Positions 26,839 through 35,239 of a DNA stretch of 64,000 bases are shown one piece after another. This DNA comes from Candidatus Bathyarchaeota archaeon (GTDB lineage Archaea > Thermoproteota > Bathyarchaeia > Bathyarchaeales > Bathycorpusculaceae), in contig JAOZHX010000016.1 of the NCBI GenBank assembly GCA_026014665.1, positions 23,236 through 87,235 of the forward strand, given 5' to 3'. The notes beneath the pieces were generated by a model. That model was not told the origin of the DNA. It saw only the letters and a list, made by a program, of their open reading frames with translations, and did no database searches. The translations under genes were made by a program, and so were the position numbers. How positions within the stretch are numbered: the stretch's first letter is position 1; each line of letters starts with the position of its first letter.

Positions 26839-28407
26839 ATGCATTTGCGTCATAGAATCGGCTTAATTTATCTTCCAGGAGCTCTTCCATGCTTTGAAGA
26901 CTTCGGAAACTTGCCCACAGATCTAGTTTGCGCAAATGCACAAGTTGACGGCAAGCCTGCTAGCGAAGTCTTAGACATGCTTGTCATCCCAGGCGGCAGT
27001 TTAGTGGAATCTCAGAGCATCAACAAAAAAGTCACAGAAGAAATCTTAAAGATGGCGGAAGCCGGAAAGTTCGTGCTGGGGATTTGCTCGGGTTTTCAAG
27101 TGCTTGCCAAAGAAACGGATGTGGGACGCCTCTCCACCATACCCATAACTCGCGAGGGTTTGGGGTTGCTGGACGCAGAGTTTAAGCCGCTTGTGTGCAC
27201 AGATCGGGTGCAAGCAGAGGTTGTTGGTAAGAGCTTTCTCACTCAAGAAATTGGCAAAACAGTCAGTGGTTTCCACTGCCATACTTACGGTAAAATCCTG
27301 TTGCATGAGGGGTCCAAACCAATCATCATCACTCATGCCAACCGGGTGAACTACAAAAAGGACCCTCAAGACCTTATTTCTGGCGTTGCCAACAAGGCAG
27401 GAAACGTCGTAGGCATATTCATCCATGCCCTTCTTGACCAAAACCCAACTATAATCAATAGCATAACCAAATCACTCGACATAAACACGGTTGAACTTGA
27501 CGCTATACGGCAAGCCAACGCCAAACTCCTTGAGCAAATCAAGGGAGAAGTCGGAGTAGCTACCAATGTCCGCCAACAACCCTTGATCACGCAGAAAGCC
27601 CCACGTCTACTTATGGTAACAGCAACCGGTAGCGGCTCAGGCAAAACTTTCATCGTAGCAGGCATCGCAGGAGCTCTAAAGAAAAAAGGCTTCAAAGTCG
27701 GCGTCATCAAAGTCGGCGGCGACATCCGAGATGCTGTGCCCTCTCTTTACCTAATAAAAGAACCTATCAAAGACTACTCGTCAATAAAGATCGGTGAAAG
27801 CGGCTGGACGCCTCTGCAGCAAGCGGTGGAAGAAGCCAGCAAAAAATACAACTTCCTCCTAGTCGAAGGCGCAATGAGCGCTTTCACGGGATTACTCAAT
27901 GAGAACTACAAGCGACCCATGTCCACAGCAGAGGTTGCAGCCGCGTTAGGCGCCTCCACCATAGTCGTAGTCGGCTGTGACAAGGAAGGCATCGAAGGCG
28001 CCCTCATAAACACCCTAAACTACGTTAACATTCTCAAAAGCCTCGGAGTAAAAACTACAGGCGTCATCCTGAACAAGCTGCGGGTAAGCTACATAACCGA
28101 TGAAATCAAACAAATGATGAGCACAGCTTTCCACAACGTCGGCATACAATTGCTGGGTATGGTGCCACGTCTGGATTTGGAGGGCAGAGGCATGATTCCA
28201 GAAATAGAAATTCGCTATGAAGACTTCGGCGCTCAAGCCATAGATGCGGCAGAAAAATACATTGACCTTGATTTGCTCTCAAAAATCGCCACCCCACCCG
28301 TCCTTACTTACATAGATTATGAAGCGTTTATGGAAAAGTTCAAAAAACTACTCACTAACTATACCCTACCCACTCTTGAAGGTGGCGCAAACCGAAGTTG
28401 CTCATAG
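26839..28407 (+). CDS. CobQ/CbiP-like amidotransferase with swapped domain order
   Basis: The first about 215 residues are a CobQ-type glutamine amidotransferase: IGLIYLPGALPCFEDF, GICSGFQVLA with nucleophile Cys83, and VVGIFIHALLD with His196. Residues about 255-470 form the ATP-dependent dethiobiotin-synthetase-like half, with P-loop ATGSGSGKT (262-270) and LLVEGAMSAF. In cobyric acid synthase the synthetase half comes first and the amidotransferase second; here the order is reversed. It opens the plus-strand operon of uroporphyrinogen and precorrin-2 genes. It may amidate cobyrinate or a related tetrapyrrole, filling for CbiA or CbiP, neither of which is seen. The specific substrate is inference. 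Confidence 0.75.
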   Translation: MHLRHRIGLIYLPGALPCFEDFGNLPTDLVCANAQVDGKPASEVLDMLVIPGGSLVESQSINKKVTEEILKMAEAGKFVLGICSGFQVLAKETDVGRLSTIPITREGLGLLDAEFKPLVCTDRVQAEVVGKSFLTQEIGKTVSGFHCHTYGKILLHEGSKPIIITHANRVNYKKDPQDLISGVANKAGNVVGIFIHALLDQNPTIINSITKSLDINTVELDAIRQANAKLLEQIKGEVGVATNVRQQPLITQKAPRLLMVTATGSGSGKTFIVAGIAGALKKKGFKVGVIKVGGDIRDAVPSLYLIKEPIKDYSSIKIGESGWTPLQQAVEEASKKYNFLLVEGAMSAFTGLLNENYKRPMSTAEVAAALGASTIVVVGCDKEGIEGALINTLNYVNILKSLGVKTTGVILNKLRVSYITDEIKQMMSTAFHNVGIQLLGMVPRLDLEGRGMIPEIEIRYEDFGAQAIDAAEKYIDLDLLSKIATPPVLTYIDYEAFMEKFKKLLTNYTLPTLEGGANRSCS

Positions 28408-29054
28408 ATTTCAAACTTGACGGCAAAACCGTTTTGGTAGTTGGTGGAGGCACCGAAGCTCACCGCAAAATTCAAAGTTTTCTTGACTCAGGCGCCATGA
28501 TTTGGGTTATTAGCAAATCTTTCTCAAGTGGAATAGAAAAGCTTGGTGAAGAAAAAAAACTCTCGTTGTTAACAACAGAAATCAAGAACGCCACTTCGTT
28601 CGTAGACAGTCTCAACCCTAAGCCCGATATCCTCTTGGCAGCAACCAACGACAGCAAATTAAACCTGGAACTGGTTAAAGCTGCGAAAGGTTGGGGCTGC
28701 ATGGTTTACGCGGTGGACAACCCTGTGATGAGCGACTTCATTTTGCCCGCAGTTGCCCGAATCGGCGACGTCAAGGTGGCAATTTCCACAGGCGGCAGAA
28801 GCCCAGCGATGGCCCATGTTTTGCGGGAAAGAATTGAAAAGTTGGTTACGCCACAGGACTTATTGGAAATAGAACTCCAAGCCAACATACGCGGCATCCT
28901 CAAAGAACACATATCCAATGCTAAGGAACGAGGCAAAACGTTATACGAGATACTTAACAACGATAACATAAAGAAAGCTCTCAGTAAAGGCAACCTAAAT
29001 GAGGCTGAAAAATTAGCTATGAACCTCATAGAAAAAAAGGAGAAACAACCATGA
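28398..29054 (+). CDS. Precorrin-2 dehydrogenase / sirohydrochlorin-forming protein
   Basis: A 218-residue Met8/SirC/CysG(B)-type NAD-dependent dehydrogenase. It has an N-terminal Rossmann motif (VLVVGGGTEAHRKI), the central PDILLAATNDSKLN and the active-site region SDFILPAVARIGDVKVAISTGGRSPAMA. It oxidises precorrin-2 to sirohydrochlorin, the substrate of CbiX. Start on TTG overlaps the previous gene by ten bases. No methylase domain is fused; SUMT is separate further down. Confidence 0.9.
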   Translation: MLIDFKLDGKTVLVVGGGTEAHRKIQSFLDSGAMIWVISKSFSSGIEKLGEEKKLSLLTTEIKNATSFVDSLNPKPDILLAATNDSKLNLELVKAAKGWGCMVYAVDNPVMSDFILPAVARIGDVKVAISTGGRSPAMAHVLRERIEKLVTPQDLLEIELQANIRGILKEHISNAKERGKTLYEILNNDNIKKALSKGNLNEAEKLAMNLIEKKEKQP

Positions 29055-30031
29055 GTTTTCCAACTGTACGCATGAGGCGGCTACGCAGAACCGCTGCCCT
29101 TCGAGAAATGCTCAACCAAATCACCATTCAACCAAGCAACCTAATCTACCCTATCTTCGTTGAAGAAGGCATCAAAAAACCCATACCCATCGCATCCATG
29201 CCAGGCTACAACCGACTGCCCGTCTCAACAGTGGTCGAGGAAGGCAAAGCAGCACTCGCCCAAGGCGTCAAAAGCATACTGCTCTTCGGCATACCAGCCA
29301 AAAAAGACGAAGCTGCCACCAGCGCCTATGCTAAAAACGGTGTTGTACAGCACGCGATTCGTGAACTCAAAGGAGCTTTAGGGGAGGATTTGGTGGTTAT
29401 CGGCGATGTGTGCTTATGCGAATACATGAGTCACGGTCACTGCGGGATAGTTGAAAACGGCGAAGTCCAAAACGACCAGACTCTGGAGTTATTGGGTAAA
29501 GTCGCCGTCAGCTACGCAGAGGCAGGCGTGGATATTGTGGCGCCTTCTGCAATGATGGATGGGCAAGTGGCTGCTATTCGCGAAGCTCTCGACGACGCTG
29601 GGTTTGAGCAAGTGCCGATTATGGCATATTCCGCAAAGTATGCTTCCGGGTTCTATGGACCCTTTCGTGAAGCAGCTGAATCTGCCCCTCAGTTTGGCAA
29701 TCGCCGTAGCTACCAGATGAGTCAGGGTAGCCAGCAAGAAGCTCTGCGAGAAATTGAACTTGACATCGCTGAGGGCGCAGACATGATCATGGTTAAGCCA
29801 GCCTTAGCGTACCTCGATGTAATTGCTTTAGCCAAAGCAAACTTTAACGTGCCCGTAGTCGCCTACAACGTCAGCGGAGAGTACAGCATGGTTAAAGCTG
29901 CAGCCCAAAACGGATGGATAGACGAGAAAACCATAATCCGCGAAATCCTAACAGGCATAAAGCGTGCGGGCGCCGACCTCATAATAACCTATCATGCTAA
30001 AGATGCAAAAATATGGTTGAACCAAACGTGA
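29051..30031 (+). CDS. hemB: Porphobilinogen synthase (5-aminolevulinate dehydratase)
   Basis: A 326-residue HemB that condenses two 5-aminolevulinates to porphobilinogen. The zinc site is CLCEYMSHGHCG with three cysteines, so it is of the zinc-dependent type. Schiff-base lysines lie in YSAKYASGFYGPF and MIMVKPALAYLD (about Lys249). It overlaps the dehydrogenase by ATGA and hemL by 19 bases. Confidence 0.95.
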   Translation: MSFPTVRMRRLRRTAALREMLNQITIQPSNLIYPIFVEEGIKKPIPIASMPGYNRLPVSTVVEEGKAALAQGVKSILLFGIPAKKDEAATSAYAKNGVVQHAIRELKGALGEDLVVIGDVCLCEYMSHGHCGIVENGEVQNDQTLELLGKVAVSYAEAGVDIVAPSAMMDGQVAAIREALDDAGFEQVPIMAYSAKYASGFYGPFREAAESAPQFGNRRSYQMSQGSQQEALREIELDIAEGADMIMVKPALAYLDVIALAKANFNVPVVAYNVSGEYSMVKAAAQNGWIDEKTIIREILTGIKRAGADLIITYHAKDAKIWLNQT

Positions 30032-31329
30032 GCGAAAGCAAGAACAAAACTCTCTTTGAAAGAGCCAAGAAGGTTTTGCCAGGCGGTGTCAACAGCCCAG
30101 TTCGCGCCTTCGAACCATACCCTTTCTTTGTAGAATGCGCAGTTGGCTCGAAAATGTATGATGCAGACAGCAAAGCCTACGTCGACTACTGCATGGCATA
30201 CGGCGCCCTGCTGTTGGGGCACGCTTACCCAGAAATCCAAGAAGCCGTAAAAAACCAGTTGGCAAAGGGCAGCCTCTACGGCGCACCGACTGAGCGGGAA
30301 GTAGAATTCGCTGAATTAATCCAAAGTGCTTCGCCCTGCATGGAAATGGTTCGGCTAGTTAACAGCGGCACAGAAGCCACGATGCACGCCATTCGGGCAG
30401 CCCGAGGTTACACAAACCGAAAAAAAATCGTCAAGTTCGAGGGCTGCTTCCACGGCTCCCACGACAACGTCTTGGTCAAGGCGGGTTCCGGCGCGGCAAC
30501 GTTTGGTACTCCGAACTCGCTGGGCGTTCCTGAAGAAACCACTAAGAACACCATAGTGCTTCCCTACAATGATGTTGCTGCTTTAGAAACCACTTTCAAA
30601 GCATGTGGCAACGAAATCGCCGCCGTCATAGTTGAACCAGTCATGGCTAACGTGGGCTTGATTCTACCAGTAGGCGACTACTTGAGCATCCTGCGCAAGG
30701 TCACAGAAAGCTACGGCACGGTTTTGATTTTTGACGAGATAATCACTGGTTTCCGTTTGGCGTTGGGCGGCGCACAGGAATACTTTGATGTCACCCCCGA
30801 CATGGCTACGTTGGGCAAGGTTTTGGGCGGCGGTTTTCCACTGGCGGCTTTCGGAGGCAAAAAAGAAATCATGCAGCAGATAAGCCCCTTGGGAAAAGTG
30901 TATCAGGCAGGAACTTTCAGCGGCAACCCCGTTTCGGCAACTGCGGGCTACACCATCCTAAAGTTGCTGAGCCAAAAGAAAAGCCACATCTACCCGCAAC
31001 TTGAAAAGAACACCTCTGAACTCGCAAAAACCCTCATCGACCAAACCCAAGCCCTCGACTTGCCTGCCCAAGTCTACAACATTGCCTCAATGTACCAAAT
31101 ATTCTTCACTAAAGAGCAGGTTACTGATTACGCGTGTGCTAAGCACTCCGATGCCGTGATGTTTGACGCTTACTTTAGGGAGCTTTTGCGGCAGGGCGTG
31201 TTTATTCCGCCTTCTCAGTTCGAAACCTGCTTTGTCAGCGCCGCCCATGCCCCTGAAGACCTAAAATTCACCGCCGACGCCCTCATCAAGGCGCTTTGGG
31301 CAGCATCCGAAAAGAGGAAAAACCCATGA
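30013..31329 (+). CDS. hemL: Glutamate-1-semialdehyde 2,1-aminomutase
   Basis: A 438-residue PLP enzyme that makes 5-aminolevulinate from the HemA product. It begins with KKVLPGGVNSPVRAF and has NSGTEATMHAIRAARG, FDEIITGFR, and the PLP lysine in TLGKVLGGGFPLAAFGGK (about Lys269). It overlaps hemB at its start and hemC at its stop (ATGA). Full length and no anomalies. Confidence 0.95.
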   Translation: MVEPNVSESKNKTLFERAKKVLPGGVNSPVRAFEPYPFFVECAVGSKMYDADSKAYVDYCMAYGALLLGHAYPEIQEAVKNQLAKGSLYGAPTEREVEFAELIQSASPCMEMVRLVNSGTEATMHAIRAARGYTNRKKIVKFEGCFHGSHDNVLVKAGSGAATFGTPNSLGVPEETTKNTIVLPYNDVAALETTFKACGNEIAAVIVEPVMANVGLILPVGDYLSILRKVTESYGTVLIFDEIITGFRLALGGAQEYFDVTPDMATLGKVLGGGFPLAAFGGKKEIMQQISPLGKVYQAGTFSGNPVSATAGYTILKLLSQKKSHIYPQLEKNTSELAKTLIDQTQALDLPAQVYNIASMYQIFFTKEQVTDYACAKHSDAVMFDAYFRELLRQGVFIPPSQFETCFVSAAHAPEDLKFTADALIKALWAASEKRKNP

Positions 31330-32261
31330 TTCTAACCGTGGGAACAAGGGGCAGCAAACTTGCGCTTGCCCAAACCAACCGAACCCTAAACCAAATCAAA
31401 CAACAACGCCCCGACGTAGAGTTCAAGCTTAAAATCATCAAAACCGTAGGCGACAAAGAACACGGCAAACCCCTCTTCACCATCGACTGCAAAGGCATCT
31501 TCGAAAAAGAAATCGACCAGCAAGTCGTCAGCGGCGAAATCGACTTTGCCGTCCACAGCCTAAAAGACGTACCTATCGTCGAGCAACAGTCAGGCACAGT
31601 TCTAGCTGCGATTCCAAAACGGGATTCCCCAGGCGACGTGTTCATCTCAAAAGGCAAGGTGCCGCTTCTTTCGTTGCCTAAAGGCGCCGTGGTCGGCACA
31701 GGCAGCTTGCGCAGGCTGGCAGAAATCAAGTATCTCCGCCCAGACCTCGAGGTGGAGCCCATACGCGGAAACGTTGACACGAGAATCGGAAAAGTCCGCA
31801 AGGGCGATTTGGCAGGTATCGTTATTGCCGAAGCGGGATTGGAGCGCATGGGCTTAACGGGCGAAATCACCGAGCGGTTGCCGCTTGACCAGTTTCCCTC
31901 AGCAGCGGGGCAGGGCGCGATTGCAGTCGTCGCTAAAGAAGGCAACGCAGAAGTCATCGAGGTTTTGCGGTCAGTTGAGGACCAAGCTGCCCGCGCGGAA
32001 ATCACGGCTGAACGCAGTTTGGTGCTTAAGCTGGAGGGCGGCTGCCGCGTGCCAATCGGCGCTGTCGGACAGGCAAAAGGCAACGACCTGTCGCTTTACG
32101 GCAGCATCTTTTCGCTGACTGGGCAGAGGAAAATCAGCGCTTTCGCCAAGGGCTCTTTGGTTGATGCAGAAGCTTTAGGTGCCAAGGTGGGTGAAGACCT
32201 CATTAGGCAAGGTGCTAAAGAGTTGGAGAAGGAGTGGCGGGAAAAGTATGGCGTATGGTAA
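31326..32261 (+). CDS. hemC: Hydroxymethylbilane synthase (porphobilinogen deaminase)
   Basis: It polymerises four porphobilinogens into hydroxymethylbilane. It starts at ATG 31326 in an ATGA overlap with hemL, reading MILTVGTRGSKLALAQT. It has DFAVHSLKDVP and the dipyrromethane cofactor cysteine in LEGGCRVPIGA (Cys240). The product is about 311 residues, the family norm. GC content and codon use are slightly richer than in neighbours further away, as in the next two genes. Confidence 0.95.
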   Translation: MILTVGTRGSKLALAQTNRTLNQIKQQRPDVEFKLKIIKTVGDKEHGKPLFTIDCKGIFEKEIDQQVVSGEIDFAVHSLKDVPIVEQQSGTVLAAIPKRDSPGDVFISKGKVPLLSLPKGAVVGTGSLRRLAEIKYLRPDLEVEPIRGNVDTRIGKVRKGDLAGIVIAEAGLERMGLTGEITERLPLDQFPSAAGQGAIAVVAKEGNAEVIEVLRSVEDQAARAEITAERSLVLKLEGGCRVPIGAVGQAKGNDLSLYGSIFSLTGQRKISAFAKGSLVDAEALGAKVGEDLIRQGAKELEKEWREKYGVW

Positions 32262-33006
32262 AGTGTTCCTTGTCGGCGCAGGACCAGGCGACCCCCAACT
32301 GCTCACGATAAAAGCGGTTAAAGTGCTTAAGGAAGCTGACGTGGTCATCTACGACCGCTTAGGCGTAGGCGAGGACGTGTTGTGTTTGGCGCCTGAGCGT
32401 GCCGAGCGGATTTTCGTGGGCAAACGCACCGGGCTTCACGAGGTGCCGCAGGACAAAATCACAGAGTTAATCGTAGAGAAAGCCAAGCAGGGCGGCAAAG
32501 TCGTGCGGCTCAAAGGCGGCGACCCGTTCATCTTTGGCAGAGGCGGCGAAGAAGCTGAGGCGCTCGCTGAGCAGGGGATCGAGTTTGAGGTTGTGCCCGG
32601 CGTCAGCTCCGCTGTCGTGGCTCCCGCATACGCGGGCATTCCCCTCACCCATCGGGACTTTGCGGCTTCAGTGGCAATCATAACTGGGCACCGCGCGGGC
32701 GACGCGGAGAAACCCGTGGACTGGGTGAAAATCGCAAACGCCGTCGACACGATGGTTATTCTGATGGGCGTGGAGTCGCTGGAGGGCATCGTTGGCAAGC
32801 TGCTGGCAGGCGGAATCAGCCCCGACAAGCCCGTTGCGATGGTGGAGTCTGGCACTTACCCGCAGCAGAGAACCCTAATCGCAACGCTTGGCACCATCGT
32901 CAAGCAAGCGCAGGAAAACCAAATCAAGCCGCCATCCGTCATAGTCATCGGCGAAGTAGCAACGTTGGGGAGGAAACTGGCATGGTTCAAGCAGCCCCTA
33001 CCCTGA
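32248..33006 (+). CDS. cobA: Uroporphyrinogen-III C-methyltransferase (SUMT)
   Basis: It methylates uroporphyrinogen III at C2 and C7 to precorrin-2. The ATG at 32248 lies within the end of hemC. Landmarks are LVGAGPGDPQLLTIKAV, VRLKGGDPFIFGRGGEEAEAL, VPGVSSAVVAPAYAGIPLTHRD and LMGVESL. At 252 residues it is the single-domain form. It feeds the dehydrogenase at 28398 and CbiX. Confidence 0.95.
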   Translation: MAYGKVFLVGAGPGDPQLLTIKAVKVLKEADVVIYDRLGVGEDVLCLAPERAERIFVGKRTGLHEVPQDKITELIVEKAKQGGKVVRLKGGDPFIFGRGGEEAEALAEQGIEFEVVPGVSSAVVAPAYAGIPLTHRDFAASVAIITGHRAGDAEKPVDWVKIANAVDTMVILMGVESLEGIVGKLLAGGISPDKPVAMVESGTYPQQRTLIATLGTIVKQAQENQIKPPSVIVIGEVATLGRKLAWFKQPLP

Positions 33007-33812
33007 AAGGCAGAACCGTCGCCATCACCCGCCCCGCAGGACAGGCTGAAGAGGCAGGCGCACTCATCCGCACCATGGGCGGCGTTCCCTACTACATACC
33101 AGCCATAGAAATCAAGCCCCTAAGCAATCCCGAACCCGTAAAAAAATTCATCGTTGAACTCTGCGAGGGACGGGTTGACTACGTCGTTTTAATGAGCACC
33201 AACGGCGTCAAGTACCTGTTCAACATTGCCGAGAGCCTAAACCTTGACGAGGAGCTAAAGAAGGGTTTGGAGAAGGCGTTTGTGATTGGGGTTGGACCAA
33301 GAACCGCTCAAGCACTGCAAGAAGTTGGTGTCCGCGTCGATTTAGTGCCTGCCAAGTACAGTTCGGACGGGCTGCTTGAGGTTTTCACCGAGCGAGGCGT
33401 CAGAGGCAAAACAATTCGTATTCCCCGCACAAGCAATGCCGCCCCAATCTTAACTGAGAAGTTGAGGGAGATGGGTGCTGACGTGGAGGAGATTTACGTT
33501 TACGAGTCAGGCTTGCCAGTGGACGAGCGACTCAAAGAAAAGTTCTACTTGGACTTAATCAGCGGCAAGATTGACGCCATAGTGTTCGGCAGCGGTCTGA
33601 GCGCCAAAAACATCTTCAGGATGCTCTCCGAAAAAGCCCCGATGGAGCAGCTAAGAGCCATAATAAAAGATAAGGTGGCAACCGTCGCTATCGGACCAAC
33701 CACCGCCCAAGCCCTAAAAGAGTTGGACGTGAAAGTGGACGTTGTACCAGAAGACTACCTATTCGAGAACGCCCTCTCCGCACTGGCAGAATACTGGAAC
33801 AAACAACAATAA
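32982..33812 (+). CDS. hemD: Uroporphyrinogen-III synthase
   Basis: A 276-residue HemD with the weakly conserved two-lobe plan: GRTVAITRPAGQAEEAGALI, LMSTNGVKYLFN, IGVGPRTAQALQEVGV, then VYESGLPVDERL and VATVAIGPTTAQALKELDV. It cyclises hydroxymethylbilane with inversion of ring D. It overlaps the SUMT gene by 25 bases and ends the operon. Confidence 0.92.
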   Translation: MVQAAPTLKGRTVAITRPAGQAEEAGALIRTMGGVPYYIPAIEIKPLSNPEPVKKFIVELCEGRVDYVVLMSTNGVKYLFNIAESLNLDEELKKGLEKAFVIGVGPRTAQALQEVGVRVDLVPAKYSSDGLLEVFTERGVRGKTIRIPRTSNAAPILTEKLREMGADVEEIYVYESGLPVDERLKEKFYLDLISGKIDAIVFGSGLSAKNIFRMLSEKAPMEQLRAIIKDKVATVAIGPTTAQALKELDVKVDVVPEDYLFENALSALAEYWNKQQ

Positions 33813-33824
33813 CCCGCTTCCAAA

Positions 33825-34529
33825 TTAGTGACCTGGTAACTCCAACCACTTCATGAGTGACTCTCGCAAAAAATTAGCTTCATTAATGAATTTCTTCAGG
33901 AGTGGATGTTTGCTACTTTCTTCTATAGTCGCAGACTCTCTAAAGGGATTTTTTCTTCGCCATTTTATTGGAAATTCTTTCAGCGGCATTTTCCAAGCAA
34001 CTCTAGGATAATTATTCCAATCCATTTGAACAATTGTGAAGTTACATTGAGAATCGACAGTTAACATTGTATAATCAATTGGCAGGTTAAGCCGATTATG
34101 AACATAAAGCCATGTCCGCCCTCCATAATCCCACAGTTCTTGGTCTGAAAATGATTGGTCAAAAAGTTGCCAAAGCGCAACATTATCAAACCCCCATTGC
34201 AGCATGGCTAAAGTTTGCTCTATCCCTTTGTAGAATGATTGATTGACTTTTCCATTACCCTTCCAAAACCACTTAATTTCAATTGCTCTCAACTTTTCTT
34301 TTTCTCCATTTACAGGGGGTTCCCAGATAATAAGATCCATTTCAGGTTGTAAAGGAGGACACAATTCTCCAAAAGTCTCTTTCCAACAATTTCTGAAAAT
34401 AGGGCTTCTGGATATACAACGGTTGCAGAAAATTCTTGCATTTGGATATTCCTGTCTAAGCTCTTCACCAAGCGCTTTCGTGAGAGAGAGTTCCCCTTGT
34501 GTTTCATGATTGCTGGTAATTGCTCGCAT
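33825..34529 (-). CDS. Uncharacterised protein with PD-(D/E)XK nuclease-like core
   Basis: A 234-residue protein with PEMDLIIWEP (Asp65) and, after a short loop, AIEIKWFWKG (Glu84, Lys86). This is the spaced D...ExK core of the PD-(D/E)XK fold, and Glu13 could be the helix-one acid. Four cysteines between residues 35 and 57 could bind metal. It is convergent with hemD and has no visible methylase or helicase partner. The fold suggestion comes from the motif alone; it could be an orphan defence or repair nuclease. Confidence 0.5.
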   Translation of the reverse strand: MRAITSNHETQGELSLTKALGEELRQEYPNARIFCNRCISRSPIFRNCWKETFGELCPPLQPEMDLIIWEPPVNGEKEKLRAIEIKWFWKGNGKVNQSFYKGIEQTLAMLQWGFDNVALWQLFDQSFSDQELWDYGGRTWLYVHNRLNLPIDYTMLTVDSQCNFTIVQMDWNNYPRVAWKMPLKEFPIKWRRKNPFRESATIEESSKHPLLKKFINEANFLRESLMKWLELPGH

Positions 34530-34618
34530 GTTTGCTCACTCACTCTCATATTAGTTTTCAAAATTTGTTAAGTTTTTTCCATAATTGATGGCAAAGATAT
34601 CGTGCGCACGGAATAGTT

Positions 34619-34916
34619 TCAAGTGAAACTGTCAAAGAACTCTCGTGAGGTTAGTATTTTGGTTTTCTTAAACTTGCCTAGGTCAAGTAGGTGCTTGTCT
34701 CCAGTCACGATGACGTCAGCGCAGGCAGCCAAAGCGCACTCCAAAATCCTGTTATCCTCAGCATCTTCATTGACGGCCTGCAGCTTTAACCGTCACGGAA
34801 TTGGCTTTGAAAATTCGCAAAAGCTCCCTCTCATGTATGCCTGACTCTTTTATAACCCTTAACACTTTTGGGTACTGCAAGACTTTGGATATTTCAAGCC
34901 CAATGTCCTCGCTCAC
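34619..34916 (-). pseudogene. Degraded PIN-domain toxin (COG1569 type)
   Basis: From GTG 34916 the frame reads VSEDIGLEISKVLQYPKVL and reaches a stop at about 34767. A second frame then continues with AVNEDAEDNRILECALAA, ADVIVTGDKHLL and ILTSREFFDSF to the stop at 34619. These are consecutive parts of a COG1569-type PIN toxin. The frames join by removing one base of GGCC at 34775-34778. The N-terminal strand with the first catalytic Asp (about 40 residues) is also absent, because the antitoxin gene ends just upstream. The toxin is therefore truncated and frameshifted. Confidence 0.7.
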
Positions 34917-34920
34917 ATAA

Positions 34921-35190
34921 CTACTTTGTTTTTCTTGCCCACTCGACTGCCTCAGCCACAAGCTTATCAACGGCAATGCCTTCTGCCCTGATTAGCCTGT
35001 CAATTCGCTCGCCTGCTTCTTCAATGGATGGCTCTTTGGCTTTTCTTAGAAGTATGTCGCCATTGCGGGTTAGCACTAATAGTTTTTCGCCGCCTTTCAC
35101 TCCCAGTTTTTTGCGGGTTTCTCTGGGAATTACGATCTGACCTTTAGATGAGACTTTGATAACGTCTTCTATCTGCTCTTGCTCTGTCAT
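34921..35190 (-). CDS. AbrB/MazE/SpoVT-type antitoxin
   Basis: An 89-residue swapped-hairpin DNA-binding protein: VIKVSSKGQIVIPRETRKKLGVKGGEKL at the N-terminus, followed by a charged helical tail (IDRLIRAEG to AEAVEWARKT) that usually wraps the toxin. It is immediately upstream of the broken PIN toxin, so the module is a decayed toxin-antitoxin pair. The antitoxin itself looks intact and may persist as a regulator. Confidence 0.8.
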   Translation of the reverse strand: MTEQEQIEDVIKVSSKGQIVIPRETRKKLGVKGGEKLLVLTRNGDILLRKAKEPSIEEAGERIDRLIRAEGIAVDKLVAEAVEWARKTK

Positions 35191-35239
35191 GGTTTATCCA
35201 TTATTTCTTACAAGAAATAAATTTTTACATTTCGCCCTT

